This document shows positions 1-8,600 of a stretch of DNA of 23,915 bases, in pieces; within the stretch, counting starts at the first letter, position 1; each line of letters starts with the position of its first letter. The notes under the pieces are model-generated. The model was not told the DNA's origin, ran no database searches, and was given only the letters and a program-made list of their open reading frames with translations. The position numbers were made by a program, and so were the translations under genes. Source of the stretch: CAYYNP01 sp964472545 (GTDB lineage Bacteria; Planctomycetota; Planctomycetia; Pirellulales; Thermoguttaceae); the NCBI GenBank assembly GCA_964472545.1, contig CAYYNP010000142.1, forward strand, positions 1 to 23,915. Direction: 5' to 3'.

Positions 1-253
1 CGTTTCGCTGAGCGGACGCAGCAACTCACGCCGTGCTCACACCGCCTCTGAAATGTCCACCCACTCGATCCGCATTCTCCCGTCGCCGTTACCGCTTGCA
101 GCACCGCAAGTTGCGAACTGTGGCCGATTTAGGCGTTTCTGCCGGCACGTCCCCCGCGGTAGAATTGATCGGACAGGCCTGCTATCATGGGCCGCACGGC
201 CGGCGGTCGTGCCATCTCTGGCCGTTGCGAGATACCGTAGGAGCGTAACACCG
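1..253. other. Leader region without a convincing gene
   Basis: The reading frame of the downstream TPR gene stays open through much of this stretch (an ATG at 53 is in frame). The implied extra N-terminus is rich in Arg and Pro and unlike a TPR protein, and a good ribosome binding site lies just before the GTG at 254. I therefore treat this stretch as upstream DNA. A TAGAAT at about 160-165 could be a -10 element, but no good -35 element lies at the right distance. Nothing else is recognised here. Confidence 0.4.
238..243 (+). promoter_or_regulatory. Ribosome binding site of the TPR gene
   Basis: TAGGAG lies ten bases before the GTG at 254. It decides that start over the in-frame ATG at 53 (no Shine-Dalgarno sequence) and over the in-frame ATG at 284. 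Confidence 0.55.
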
Positions 254-772
254 GTGACCTCGAAGAACCGTATCCGCCGTTCGATGCTCCAACGCGAGGC
301 CGAGGGCTACCTCGAACTGGACATGCCCCAACACGCGCTCGATACGTTGGCGCGATTGGGCGACCCGACCGGATTTCATCCGCATGCGCTGTACCTCTGG
401 GGCGAGGCCCTGCGGGAATTGGATCGCTACGACGAGGCGCTGGTCCCGTTGCGCCGGGCGGCCGAAACGATGCCCGAGAACGTCCACGTCTGGTTTGCCC
501 TGGGATGGTGCCACAAGCGGACCGGCCGGGTCGATCTGGCGATCGCCGCGCTGCAACGGGCGATGGCGGTGGCGCCCGAGGAGGCCCTGGTCCACTACAA
601 CCTGGCCTGTTACTTGAGCCTATCGGGCGAGAAGCCCAAGGCGTTGGAGTCGCTGGCCAAGGCGCTGGCGATCAATCCCCGCTATCGCCGGCTGATCGAC
701 GAGGAAACGGATTTCGATCCCCTGCGGTTCGATCCGAAGTTTCAGGCCCTTTGCGCCGAGGAAGAAGCATAA
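254..772 (+). CDS. Small TPR-repeat protein
   Basis: A 172-residue protein made almost entirely of tetratricopeptide repeats, which fold as helix pairs and bind other proteins. Three 34-residue units are visible at about 44-77 (ALYLWGEALRELDRYDEAL), 78-111 (FALGWCHKRTGRVDLAIAAL) and 112-145 (YNLACYLSLSGEKPKALESL). The tail TDFDPLRFDPKFQAL is a common closing motif of bacterial TPR proteins. There is no signal peptide or membrane segment, so it is probably cytoplasmic. I chose the GTG at 254 because of the TAGGAG ten bases upstream; an ATG at 284 is the alternative. It is followed by a URO-D-like gene on the same strand, but a palindromic repeat separates them and no shared role can be inferred. 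The specific partner is unknown. Confidence 0.8.
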   Translation: MTSKNRIRRSMLQREAEGYLELDMPQHALDTLARLGDPTGFHPHALYLWGEALRELDRYDEALVPLRRAAETMPENVHVWFALGWCHKRTGRVDLAIAALQRAMAVAPEEALVHYNLACYLSLSGEKPKALESLAKALAINPRYRRLIDEETDFDPLRFDPKFQALCAEEEA

Positions 773-787
773 TCACCAGCACGTGGC

Positions 788-869
788 TGAAAAAGGGGAC
801 TGGCTCCGAGCTGCTTCCGCTCGCCACTGCCGGCGACGCGACGCGGCGAGGTGCCTGTCCCCTTTTTCA
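788..869. repeat. REP-like inverted repeat (GTCCCC/AAAAAGGGGAC type)
   Basis: Perfect 13-base inverted arms, TGAAAAAGGGGAC at 788-800 and GTCCCCTTTTTCA at 857-869, flank a 56-base GC-rich centre that contains a smaller TCGCC/GGCGA dyad. It fills the gap between two co-directional genes and could fold into a long hairpin at the end of the TPR transcript. It resembles dispersed palindromic elements of planctomycete genomes; membership of such a family is inference. Confidence 0.7.
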
Positions 870-892
870 ACACCCAACCGCCTCTGCCAACC

Positions 893-1936
893 ATGACCGA
901 CGCTCAATGGAATGACCTGCTAAGAATCCTCGACGGCGAACTTCTCGACCCGCTGCCCGTCGGGCTGATCGTCGATTGCCCCTCGCTGCCGGGTTGGGCC
1001 GGGATGTCGATCCTCGACTATCTGACCGACGACGCGGCCTGGCTGCGGGCGAACCTCGAAGCGGTCGAGCGATTCCCCGACGTGATGTTCTTGCCCGGCT
1101 TCTGGGCCGAATACGGCATGTGTACCGAGCCGTCGGCCTTCGGCGGGCGGTGCGTCTGGCCGGACGACGACTTCCCCTTCGCCAAGAAGTGCCTGGAAGA
1201 CTACGACGAGATTGCCAAGCTGACCAAGCCCGACTGCCGTACCGACGGCATGTGTCCCTTCGCGATCAAGCGGCTGGCCCACTGTCAGGAAGCCATGCAG
1301 CAGGCGGGCCATCGCATCCGCTTTGCCACCTCGCGTGGCCCGATGAACATCGCCACCTATCTGCTGGGCCATACCGAGACGCTGGTCGGTGTGAAGACCA
1401 ATTCCGAAGAAATCCACAAGCTGCTCGACGTGGTCACCGACTTTGTCGTCGATTGGCTGAAGCACCAGGTGGCCGCGTTCGATTCGATCGACGGCATCCT
1501 GGTGCTCGACGACCTGATCGGCTTTCTCGGCGAGGACGATTTCCAGCAGTTCACCGTGCCCTATTTCAAACGGATCGCCGAATCGCTCGACGTACGGGTC
1601 AAGGCCCTGCACAACGACTGCCACGGCCTGATCACGGCGCGGTATCTCGAGCCGATGGGCTACAACCTGTTCAACTTCAGCTTCGAGCATCCCCTGGACG
1701 AGATGCGCCAAGCCACCGGCGATTCGGTGATCCTGCTGGGCAACGTGCCGCCGCTGGGCGTGCTCGCCCGCGGCACGGCCGAGGACGTCGGCCGCAGCAC
1801 GGCCGAGGCGCTGGCGTCGATCGACGACCGCTGCCGGTTGATCCTCTCGGTCGGCGGGGGCACACCACCTGACGTTCCGCCGGAAAACGTCGACGCCCTC
1901 TGTGCGGCGGCGCGGGAGGGTGGCACCGGTTCTTGA
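893..1936 (+). CDS. Uroporphyrinogen decarboxylase-like (URO-D/MtaA superfamily) protein
   Basis: A 347-residue protein of the URO-D-like TIM-barrel superfamily, which holds HemE and the corrinoid methyltransferases MtaA, MtbA and CmuA. Visible family features are the N-terminal FLPGFWAEYG segment, the central ILVLDDLIGFLGEDDF strand-loop, ALHNDCHG (H240, C243), NFSFEHPLDEM and LLGNVPPLGVLARGT followed by LILSVGGGTPP. Methyltransferase members bind zinc through a His-x-Cys pair and a late Cys. Here the spacing is H-x-x-C and the late position is Gly in SVGGG, so classic zinc-thiol chemistry is doubtful. The heme-pathway HemE function is also unlikely. The start is the ATG at 893; it lacks a clear Shine-Dalgarno sequence. 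An in-frame GTG at 851 falls within the repeat. The last codons and the TGA lie inside a palindromic repeat. The substrate is unknown. Confidence 0.82.
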   Translation: MTDAQWNDLLRILDGELLDPLPVGLIVDCPSLPGWAGMSILDYLTDDAAWLRANLEAVERFPDVMFLPGFWAEYGMCTEPSAFGGRCVWPDDDFPFAKKCLEDYDEIAKLTKPDCRTDGMCPFAIKRLAHCQEAMQQAGHRIRFATSRGPMNIATYLLGHTETLVGVKTNSEEIHKLLDVVTDFVVDWLKHQVAAFDSIDGILVLDDLIGFLGEDDFQQFTVPYFKRIAESLDVRVKALHNDCHGLITARYLEPMGYNLFNFSFEHPLDEMRQATGDSVILLGNVPPLGVLARGTAEDVGRSTAEALASIDDRCRLILSVGGGTPPDVPPENVDALCAAAREGGTGS

Positions 1937-2086
1937 ACCGGTGGGACGAAGTCCCGAGAGGTTACGTTCAGCAGGATGTCCGCGCACAATGGTGTCACGA
2001 AGGGCCGTCGGCAGATCATCAATGAGCAGTTGCACGCCCCAACCTCCCGTGGCAGAGCCACACCGGTTCAAGAACCGGTGCTACCC
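1918..2086. repeat. Inverted-repeat element (MITE- or BIME-like), about 170 bp
   Basis: The 20-mer CACCGGTTCTTGAACCGGTG at 1924-1943 recurs as its exact reverse complement at 2061-2080. Each copy is itself a 9+9 palindrome. With flanks, the ends match over about 26 bases with one mismatch. Beside each copy sits a small hairpin: GGGAC-GAA-GTCCC at 1943-1955 and TGGC-AGA-GCCA at 2050-2060. The roughly 100-base centre shows no gene. It lies between convergent genes and may act as a two-way terminator. The stop codon of the URO-D-like gene (1934-1936) is inside the left copy. Confidence 0.75.
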
Positions 2087-2130
2087 GCGGCGGCGGCTCG
2101 GGGCAACGGTTGAGGATTAGCAGGGAACGC

Positions 2131-4254
2131 TTAGCCCGCTGCCCACGCCAAGAATGCCCCGCCGGCCCAGAAGAACATCGAAAACGAGAGGACGGCCCAG
2201 AATACGTCTTCCCAAAGAGGCCCGTCGCGGCGGAGCCGATAGGCAGCGGGAATGGCGATCGGCCAGGAAGGCAGGAAGCCGACCAGGAACGCCCACTGCG
2301 AGTCGAGGCCCAGGGTCCAGCAAACGTGGAAGTAGATCAGGCAACCGGTCAGCAGGCCGCCGGCGGCGATGAGCGAGACCCACCAGCACTTCTTCCGCCG
2401 GTCCGGCTGCCGACTCCATAGCATGGCCGTCAAGCCGAGTTGGTGCATCACGAAGAGGCTGGCCGACCAGGTGAGCACGAGCTTGTCGGTCAGTCGGTGC
2501 AAGATGGGGGTGGCGGCAATCCCCAGGCTCAACGTGGCCGTCCAGAAGACGATGCGGCCGGCCCGTCGCGCGCCGCGGGGCCACTTCCATCGCAGCGACA
2601 GGAAGACCAGCGCCGCCGCGATCGCCGCCGCGCCCAACACGGCAGCCAGGCAGTAGCCGTACGATCGCCCCAATTTGGGCCTGGTGGGCAGATCGGCATG
2701 AGACTCGCGTCCTCCGGTCAACAGCCAGGTAAGATCGAGCCGCTTCGACTTCGGAAACTCGTCGACCCGCCGTGCCCGCTCGAGCCGGTCTCGGTCGAGA
2801 CTCGCGGGGTCTTTCAGATAGAGGCAGACCGCTTTCGAAGGCGTTCGCAGATAGAGCCTGCCCTGGCTCAGCGCCGGGGCCGTCCAGCAGATCTCATCGT
2901 GGAAGACCTTCGCCCGGGCGAGTTCTTCGTAGCCTTTGGGGCTCGCCCGCGCCAGCAGCACTTCGCCGGTGTCGTTGAAGAGGATCAGCTTGCCGTCGGC
3001 GACGATCAGGCTGGCGTGCCCGACGCGATCGGTTGTCCAGCGGACTTCGCCGGTGGCGAGTTCCATGCAGGTGAACGTGCCACGGGACGGCCGGTTGGCC
3101 TTCGCCTGGGCGTCGCGCAGATCGAAGCCGTAGACGTATCCGTCGACCAAGACGCTGGAGGCCACGTCGTTCGACATCTTGCGGCTCTGCCAGACCCGGC
3201 AGGCAACGATGTCAGGCGGGCCAGTGTCGGCCGAGTCGGGCTCGTCGACCTCCAGCCGGTACGTTGTTGCCCCTTTACGAAAAGGGCGGCAGACCATCAA
3301 GTGCGGCTCCGCATACAACGGGGAAGCCGCGTGTTCGTCGTACCCCTGCGAGAACGAGTGTTTCCACAAAGGCCGTCCGGTTTCCAGGTCAACGCCGACC
3401 AGTGCATTCTTGAGCAGAGCCACCACGTGTCGTTGGGCGCCGAAGGTGACGGGGATTGCCGACGCGTAGCTGGCCGGTTCGCTACCCGACGTCCAGACGG
3501 TCCCCCCGTCCTCTGCGTCCAGCGCCACGATGCTGGCCTCCTCGCCGCCCACCGGCAAGATGACCTTGCCGTCCTGGATCAACGGCGAGCAGGAATACCC
3601 GAAGTGCGCGCCCCGCCCGCCAAACGTCTCGAGCACGTTGAGCGACCAGAGCAGTTCGCCGTTGTCCGCCCGCAGACAACCGACGGTTCCTTGGGGGCCG
3701 GCGAAGTAAACGCGGCCCTCGTGCCAGGTGGGCGTCGCCCTTGGGCCGGGATACGATCCGGCCGATTCGTACGGCCAGGCGTAGCGATACTGCCAGAGGG
3801 TCTCGCCCGTGTCGGCGTCGAGACAAAGCACGTCTTGCGAATACGTGGATTGGGCCTGTGTGAAGACCCGCACGCCGACGGCCGAAAAGCCGGAATAACC
3901 GCCGCCGAGGTCGCGGGCCCACAACACGGGCGGTCCTTCGGGAGGCCAGGCGTCGAGCAGTCCGCCTTCGTCCGAGATCGCGTTGTAGTGTGGGCCGCGT
4001 CGATGCGGCCACTCAGGTTCCGTCGCACCCGATACGTATTCGAGTTCGTTGGCGTCCGGCCGTGCCGAGCGCGTGGGGGCGACGATCGAAGCGAAGTCGC
4101 CCAAAAGGAGCAGCGCCAGCAGCACAAGGCCGCCGTAGACCGGCAGACGGAGGGCGAGGAACTTCAACGCTGCTCCGGTGTGCCGCCGCTGGCGACTGTC
4201 GGGTTGGGGAAGATGGTCCATGGTTCGGGCGAATGCGGCCTGCCCGCCGGCCAT
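2131..4254 (-). CDS. PQQ-like beta-propeller membrane protein (BamB-like propeller, C-terminal multi-spanning domain)
   Basis: A 707-residue protein. An N-terminal membrane anchor (about 38-58, LVLLALLLLGDFASIV) is followed by WPHRRGP, a variant of the W-P-x-x-R-G-P opening common in planctomycete PQQ proteins. Next comes a propeller of about 430 residues with PQQ/BamB-type blades such as VLCLDADTGETLWQYRY, VGCLRADNGELLWSLN, VALDAEDGGTVWTSG, VGVDLETGRPLWKHS and MELATGEVRWTTD. The last 160 residues hold about six hydrophobic segments, for example LAAVLGAAAIAAALVFLSL and WAVLSFSMFFWAGGAFLAW. The propeller should face the periplasm; ligand and partners are unknown, and no PQQ-dehydrogenase active site is evident. 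The start is uncertain: the ATG at 4254 follows GGGGGTAAG, the ATG at 4221 also keeps the anchor, and the frame is open back to 4347. It is divergent from the RraA-like gene. Confidence 0.8.
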   Translation of the reverse strand: MAGGQAAFARTMDHLPQPDSRQRRHTGAALKFLALRLPVYGGLVLLALLLLGDFASIVAPTRSARPDANELEYVSGATEPEWPHRRGPHYNAISDEGGLLDAWPPEGPPVLWARDLGGGYSGFSAVGVRVFTQAQSTYSQDVLCLDADTGETLWQYRYAWPYESAGSYPGPRATPTWHEGRVYFAGPQGTVGCLRADNGELLWSLNVLETFGGRGAHFGYSCSPLIQDGKVILPVGGEEASIVALDAEDGGTVWTSGSEPASYASAIPVTFGAQRHVVALLKNALVGVDLETGRPLWKHSFSQGYDEHAASPLYAEPHLMVCRPFRKGATTYRLEVDEPDSADTGPPDIVACRVWQSRKMSNDVASSVLVDGYVYGFDLRDAQAKANRPSRGTFTCMELATGEVRWTTDRVGHASLIVADGKLILFNDTGEVLLARASPKGYEELARAKVFHDEICWTAPALSQGRLYLRTPSKAVCLYLKDPASLDRDRLERARRVDEFPKSKRLDLTWLLTGGRESHADLPTRPKLGRSYGYCLAAVLGAAAIAAALVFLSLRWKWPRGARRAGRIVFWTATLSLGIAATPILHRLTDKLVLTWSASLFVMHQLGLTAMLWSRQPDRRKKCWWVSLIAAGGLLTGCLIYFHVCWTLGLDSQWAFLVGFLPSWPIAIPAAYRLRRDGPLWEDVFWAVLSFSMFFWAGGAFLAWAAG

Positions 4255-4433
4255 CTTACCCCCGCTGCACGGCCGCAGGCAATCCATAGATCCGGTCGCG
4301 CGTGGCAATTTGCCCTCGACTGGCACGGCAAATAGAATGAACGCCATCGGGCAGATGATTCCGTGTATGGGAGTCGCGGGCGGCTAGTCTCGCCTCCGGC
4401 TGCTCTCGTTTCTCGATTGAAGGAGCCCATTCT
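4255..4433. promoter_or_regulatory. Divergent intergenic region with a possible operator dyad
   Basis: About 180 bases separate the divergent PQQ-propeller and RraA-like genes, so both promoters should be here. The clearest structure is a 7+7 dyad, ATTTGCC at 4308-4314 and GGCAAAT at 4327-4333, which overlaps a smaller GGCAA-T-TTGCC palindrome at 4304-4314. It could be an operator. No convincing -35/-10 pair was recognised. Confidence 0.25.
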
Positions 4434-5327
4434 ATGCCTTGCTTTGCAGCGATTTCACCAACGTGCTATCGAGCCTTCTTCACGGCCCTCGGATACTGGT
4501 TGGCAAGCGGACTTTCGGCCACGGCGCTTTGCCCGGCCCAGGAACTGCATACGCCGGCCGGCGTTCGCGTGCTTGAAAACAGGAGCTTCGACGATTCGGA
4601 CGCGGCCCGGCGGAAGATCCTCGAACTCTACCGCGACTTGCGGGTGACCGACGTTTGCGACGGCATGGACTTGATCGGGCTGCAGGACATCGGCCTGATG
4701 CACAACTCGATCCGCCCGCTGTGGCGCGATACGGACAAGTTTACGCATCGCTTCGTCGGCTTCGCGATCACGGTCCGCTATGTCCCGTCGGATGTTCGCG
4801 TGGGACGCAACTCGTTCCCCGACGCCGCCGGGTTCAAACAGTTCAAGAGCGAGCAATACGGCCGCGCCCGGGACGATTGGACCGCGGTGGCCAAGCCGGG
4901 CGACGTGGTCGTGATGGACACCGGCGGCGTGTTCGAGGGCGGCAATATCGGCTCGAACAACAGCCTCGGCTGGGCCGAGAAGGGGGTCGTGGGCGTGGTC
5001 TCCAACGGAGGCGCCCGCGACACCGACGAGATCGTCAAGGTCAAGCGGCCGGCCGTCTATTGCCGCAACGGCCACTCCACGCGGGGAGTTCGGCCGGGCC
5101 GGATGATCACCGAATCGTACAACTTCCCGATCAACTGCGCCGGCGTGTTGGTCTATCCCGGCGACGTGATCGTGGGCGACGGCGACGGCGTGATCGTTGT
5201 GCCTCGCGAGCACGCCCTGGAGGTCGGCCGACACGCCCGCGAGATCCACGACGGCGACCAGGCCAGCCGCGCCGAGCGTTTCGATCGGTTGGGCATCCCG
5301 CGCGATGGGACCGTGAAGGACTATTGA
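4434..5327 (+). CDS. Exported RraA-like protein (RraA / HMG-aldolase superfamily)
   Basis: A 297-residue protein. Residues about 60-280 form the RraA-like fold shared by RNase E regulators (RraA) and class II 4-hydroxy-4-methyl-2-oxoglutarate aldolases. Family landmarks are VTDVCDGMD at 71-79, the glycine-rich loop GGNIGSNNS at 169-177, the metal/substrate loop SNGGARDTDE at 190-199 (R195, D196) and PGDVIVGDGDGVIVVP at 242-257. An N-terminal hydrophobic stretch (about 14-35, ending in ATALCPAQE) looks like a signal peptide, so the protein probably works outside the cytoplasm; an RNase E role is then unlikely and a small-molecule lyase role is more plausible. The AAGGAG at 4420-4425, eight bases before the ATG, fixes the start. 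It is convergent with the giant Lamin-tail gene. Confidence 0.85.
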   Translation: MPCFAAISPTCYRAFFTALGYWLASGLSATALCPAQELHTPAGVRVLENRSFDDSDAARRKILELYRDLRVTDVCDGMDLIGLQDIGLMHNSIRPLWRDTDKFTHRFVGFAITVRYVPSDVRVGRNSFPDAAGFKQFKSEQYGRARDDWTAVAKPGDVVVMDTGGVFEGGNIGSNNSLGWAEKGVVGVVSNGGARDTDEIVKVKRPAVYCRNGHSTRGVRPGRMITESYNFPINCAGVLVYPGDVIVGDGDGVIVVPREHALEVGRHAREIHDGDQASRAERFDRLGIPRDGTVKDY

Positions 5328-5394
5328 CCGCCGGCCGCCAGGGCGCAACGGCCCGCAGTCTCTCGGCGTCGCTGCACCACCACAAGGCTCGCGG

Positions 5395-5568
5395 GTGGCC
5401 CCGACACTTTTCCGCAATAGGCGTTGTCATCTCTGTCGCTTTGTCGGAAAATGTGTCGGGGTGGCGCAGCCACACGATCAGACCGAGCGAGTGCCTCTTG
5501 TGGCGTTGCCACCCGGACGGATTTTGCGAACAAGTCATGAAGATCGCAACGTCCTCTCCGCAAAACCG
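5395..5568. repeat. Cluster of palindromes in a convergent gap
   Basis: Within the gap 5328-5602 there are four nested or adjacent dyads. CCCCGACACTTTTCCG at 5399-5414 pairs with CGGAAAATGTGTCGGGG at 5445-5461 (16 and 17 bases, one bulge). GTGGC-GCA-GCCAC is at 5461-5473. GTGGC-GTT-GCCAC is at 5500-5512. CGGATTTTGCG at 5518-5528 pairs with CGCAAAACCG at 5559-5568 with one bulge. No gene is supported here. The structure may terminate transcription from both sides; membership of a dispersed repeat family is inference. Confidence 0.65.
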
Positions 5569-5602
5569 TCCAGGCCACCCGCGTGCAAAAGCACAAGCAG
5601 AC

Positions 5603-8600
5603 CTACGGCCAGTACGCCTTCAGCAGTTCGTCTGCGGCCGAAACGGCCGATCTAGATTCCTTGATCGGCTGGGAACTTGCGTCGGACGATTCGTACTCCT
5701 CGAGCCAAGACATCGCTTCAACGCCCGCCGGCGATGGCACCGCATGCGCCGCGGCTGCTGCGCCGGAGAGATCGATTAGCCTCAACGCGGTGAGGAAGTT
5801 CGTCTGGTTGTTCCGAGCCAGCAGCACGTCGGTGGCGTTGACGCGCTGGTCGCGGTTGTAGTCGTAGTGGAAGTCGATCTGGGCGGGACTCAAGAAGTTG
5901 CGGGGGTTGTTCCGCGCCAACAGCACGTCGGTCGTGGTGACCTGCGCGTTGCCCGCCGCGTTGCCGGCGTCGGCCACGGCGTTGCCGAAATAGAACACGT
6001 CGTCGGCATCCAAACCGAGATCGGTGCCGCCGAGCACGCGTACCTCCAGCCACCGATTGCGGATCGCATAGTCGGGCCACGTGAAGGTGACTCGGTCGGA
6101 GCCGTCCACTCCAGCACCTTGGCGGACCGTCAGTGCGGTTGGCTGCGGTGCGAGCGCCCAACCGGCGGGGTCGGACGTGTTTCCGAGGCGAAAGCGGAAG
6201 AAGGCCGCCGCATTGCCCACGTTCAGGCCGTTTGGGTTGCCCAGGTCGGCGACGTCGAGCATGATGCCGTTGATGCCGCGGAAGTAGTTGGTGTAGTTGG
6301 CCGAGGTGGCGGACTGGCCCGGCAAGAGCGGCTGCTTGTCGGTGGCCATGGCCGCGTCGTCGGCAGCCGAGGGAGACGGATCCGAGCCGTCGAACGAGGA
6401 GTCGTTGTAGAAGACGTGCCGGGCGACGACGGCCGTCAGATTCGGCGCCAGCTCGGTGTTGCCGGGCGTGGGGATGGCGGCGACCCAATTGCTCGAATCG
6501 TTGCCCCAGACCGAGGCCTCGCGGCGATGGAGCGAGAAGCCGTGGCCGTCGGCCCGGACGGGCCACGGGGCCCGGTCGTCGTAGAAGACCTCGTCGCGGA
6601 CGACGCCGTCGTCGCTGAGCAGCCGCAAGCACTCGCCGCCGTTGCTAAGCCGGCCGTCGTAATCGCCGTCGAGCACCACGGCGGCGTCGATGCCGTACGT
6701 TCTGCGGAAGTTCTCCGGCAAGGCCCGGTTGCCGGCCGGATGGAACGACACCAAGACCAACGTGCCGAAGGGGCCGATCTCCACGTCGTCGAAGTTGTGC
6801 TCGATCCCGCCTTCGATCCACCAGTCGTCCAGATCGACGGTAGTTTCCGTGGTGTTGTAGATCTCGATGAACTCCAGGTCGTCGCGGTCATCCATCTCGG
6901 CCGAGTTGTAGTTCAGTTCGGCAATCACCAGGGGCCCAACGAGCGGGCCGGCGTTGACCTCGCCGGGCGTCGGGCCGAGCATGGGATACAGGTAGCCGTA
7001 GCCGTCGGGCCAGCGGCCCCAGGCGATGTCGTCGTCGCTGGCGAAGGCGGCCCCGTCGACGATCCGCGGTTCCGTGTCGGGCAAGTCGAGTTGAAGCAGC
7101 CACACGGCGCCTTCGTCGTCGTCGTCGATATCGAACGGCAGGCCGTCCAGGGCCAGGTGGCCGCGGGCGGGGATCGTCGTGCCTTCGGCAAGCGGTACGA
7201 CCGGCCCTTGGCCGCTGCTGTCGACGCTGAGTAGCCATCCACCCACGTCGATCGGTTGCTGCGTTGGGTTGAACAACTCGACCGTCGTCACTTCGCCGTC
7301 GCGGACGAGGATTTCGTTGATCAGCACGTCGCCGAGCGCCGCCGACCCCGCGCCGCCGGGCGAACCGCCGGACCGGCCGCTGGCGCGCCAGTTGGCCGGG
7401 TCTTCGAGAAAGCCCGTCCGCCGCGGTCCGGGTTCCGGCGTCGCCAACGGGTCGATCAACTCCAGCGACGAGCCGAAGCCGTCGGTCCAACCCGATTCTC
7501 TGTGGAGTTTGTCGTACGACAGGTCGAAGACGACTTCGCCTTCCGCGGTGGTGAGCACGACCTGTTCGCCGCGGTTGCGGAGCGAACCTCCGTGTTCGCC
7601 CGCCACGTTGACTCCAGTGCCGTAGCGCTGCTCGAACGCGTCGTCGTCCCCGACCACGACGATGTACTCCCAGGGGCCCACTTCTTGTACGTTGCCGTCG
7701 TCGAAGTTGAGCGAGATTCCATCAATGAACCGCAATCCCGTGAGGTCGTACGGAAAGGGGCTGGCGTTATACAGCTCGATAAACTCCGCGTCATCGTCGC
7801 CGGACGGCTGGTAGTGTACTTCGGTCACCACCAGCGATCCGATCGCACGGGCCGGGTAGTTCCGGCTCTGTTCGGGTTCATCGCGGCCCAGGGTCGGATA
7901 GACCAGCACCGACCACTCGTCGCCTCCGTCGGGATAGCGTCCGAACGACTTGCCGGGCGCCGCCGAACCGTACTCGACGCGGTCGACAAACCGCGTCGGC
8001 ACGCCGTCGATCGTCTGCACCAGCCAGACCTCTCCACCCGAATCGTCCAGAGAGAACTCGTTCGCGGCCGGTTCTCCCGCGGCCGGGTTCCAGGCGCCGT
8101 TGGGATTGAAGTCGCTTTCGTCGAAGACCAGGTAACCGTGGGCGGGCAGCAGCGTGTCGTCGGCAATTCGATATTTGAAATAATCGTCGCCGTGATTGCT
8201 CAGGTACCATCCGCCGACGTCGACTGCCGACGCCGTCGTGTTGTATAACTCGACGACGTCGAGTTCGGGGGCTTCGGGGTTGGCCAACACTTCGTTGATC
8301 ACCACGTCGCCGCTGAATCCGCCGCCGATGGTTCCCGGGGTGCCGCCGAACGCGCCGCTGGGCGCCCAGTTGTCGGGATCGTTGTAGTAGCCCCCCAGGT
8401 CGACGATCTCCAGCGAACTACCCCGCCCGTCCGCCCGCGTGGGCCAGTAGCCGTCGTTGTCGTAAGTGAAGTGGAGGATCGTGCTGCCGAAACCGTCGCT
8501 CACGGCGATCCGCTCGCCCTCGTCGTCGAGCACGTCGTCGTATTCTCCGGCGATGAACGTACTGACGTTGCCGTAGCGCAGATCGAACGCCGGACGGTTC

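Noticed and set aside
53..253. N-terminal extension of the TPR gene from the ATG at 53
   Set aside because: There is no ribosome binding site, the composition is Arg/Pro-rich, and a good site precedes the GTG at 254.
788..869. Considered as a riboswitch or structured RNA
   Set aside because: Only simple inverted arms are visible; no known aptamer core was recognised.
1944..2060. Considered as an insertion sequence remnant with a transposase fragment
   Set aside because: The roughly 100-base centre has no transposase motif in any frame that I could recognise.
920..2071. Minus-strand open frame (383 codons) over the URO-D-like gene
   Set aside because: It is antisense to a recognisable enzyme fold and begins inside the inverted-repeat element.
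2440..4335. Plus-strand open frame (631 codons) opposite the PQQ-propeller gene
   Set aside because: The minus-strand frame has clear propeller blades and membrane helices. The plus-strand translation is Arg/Gly-rich with no domain.
4261..4340. Possible sigma-54 promoter (TGGCAC near 4321)
   Set aside because: The matching TTGC element is not at the required GG-N10-GC spacing.
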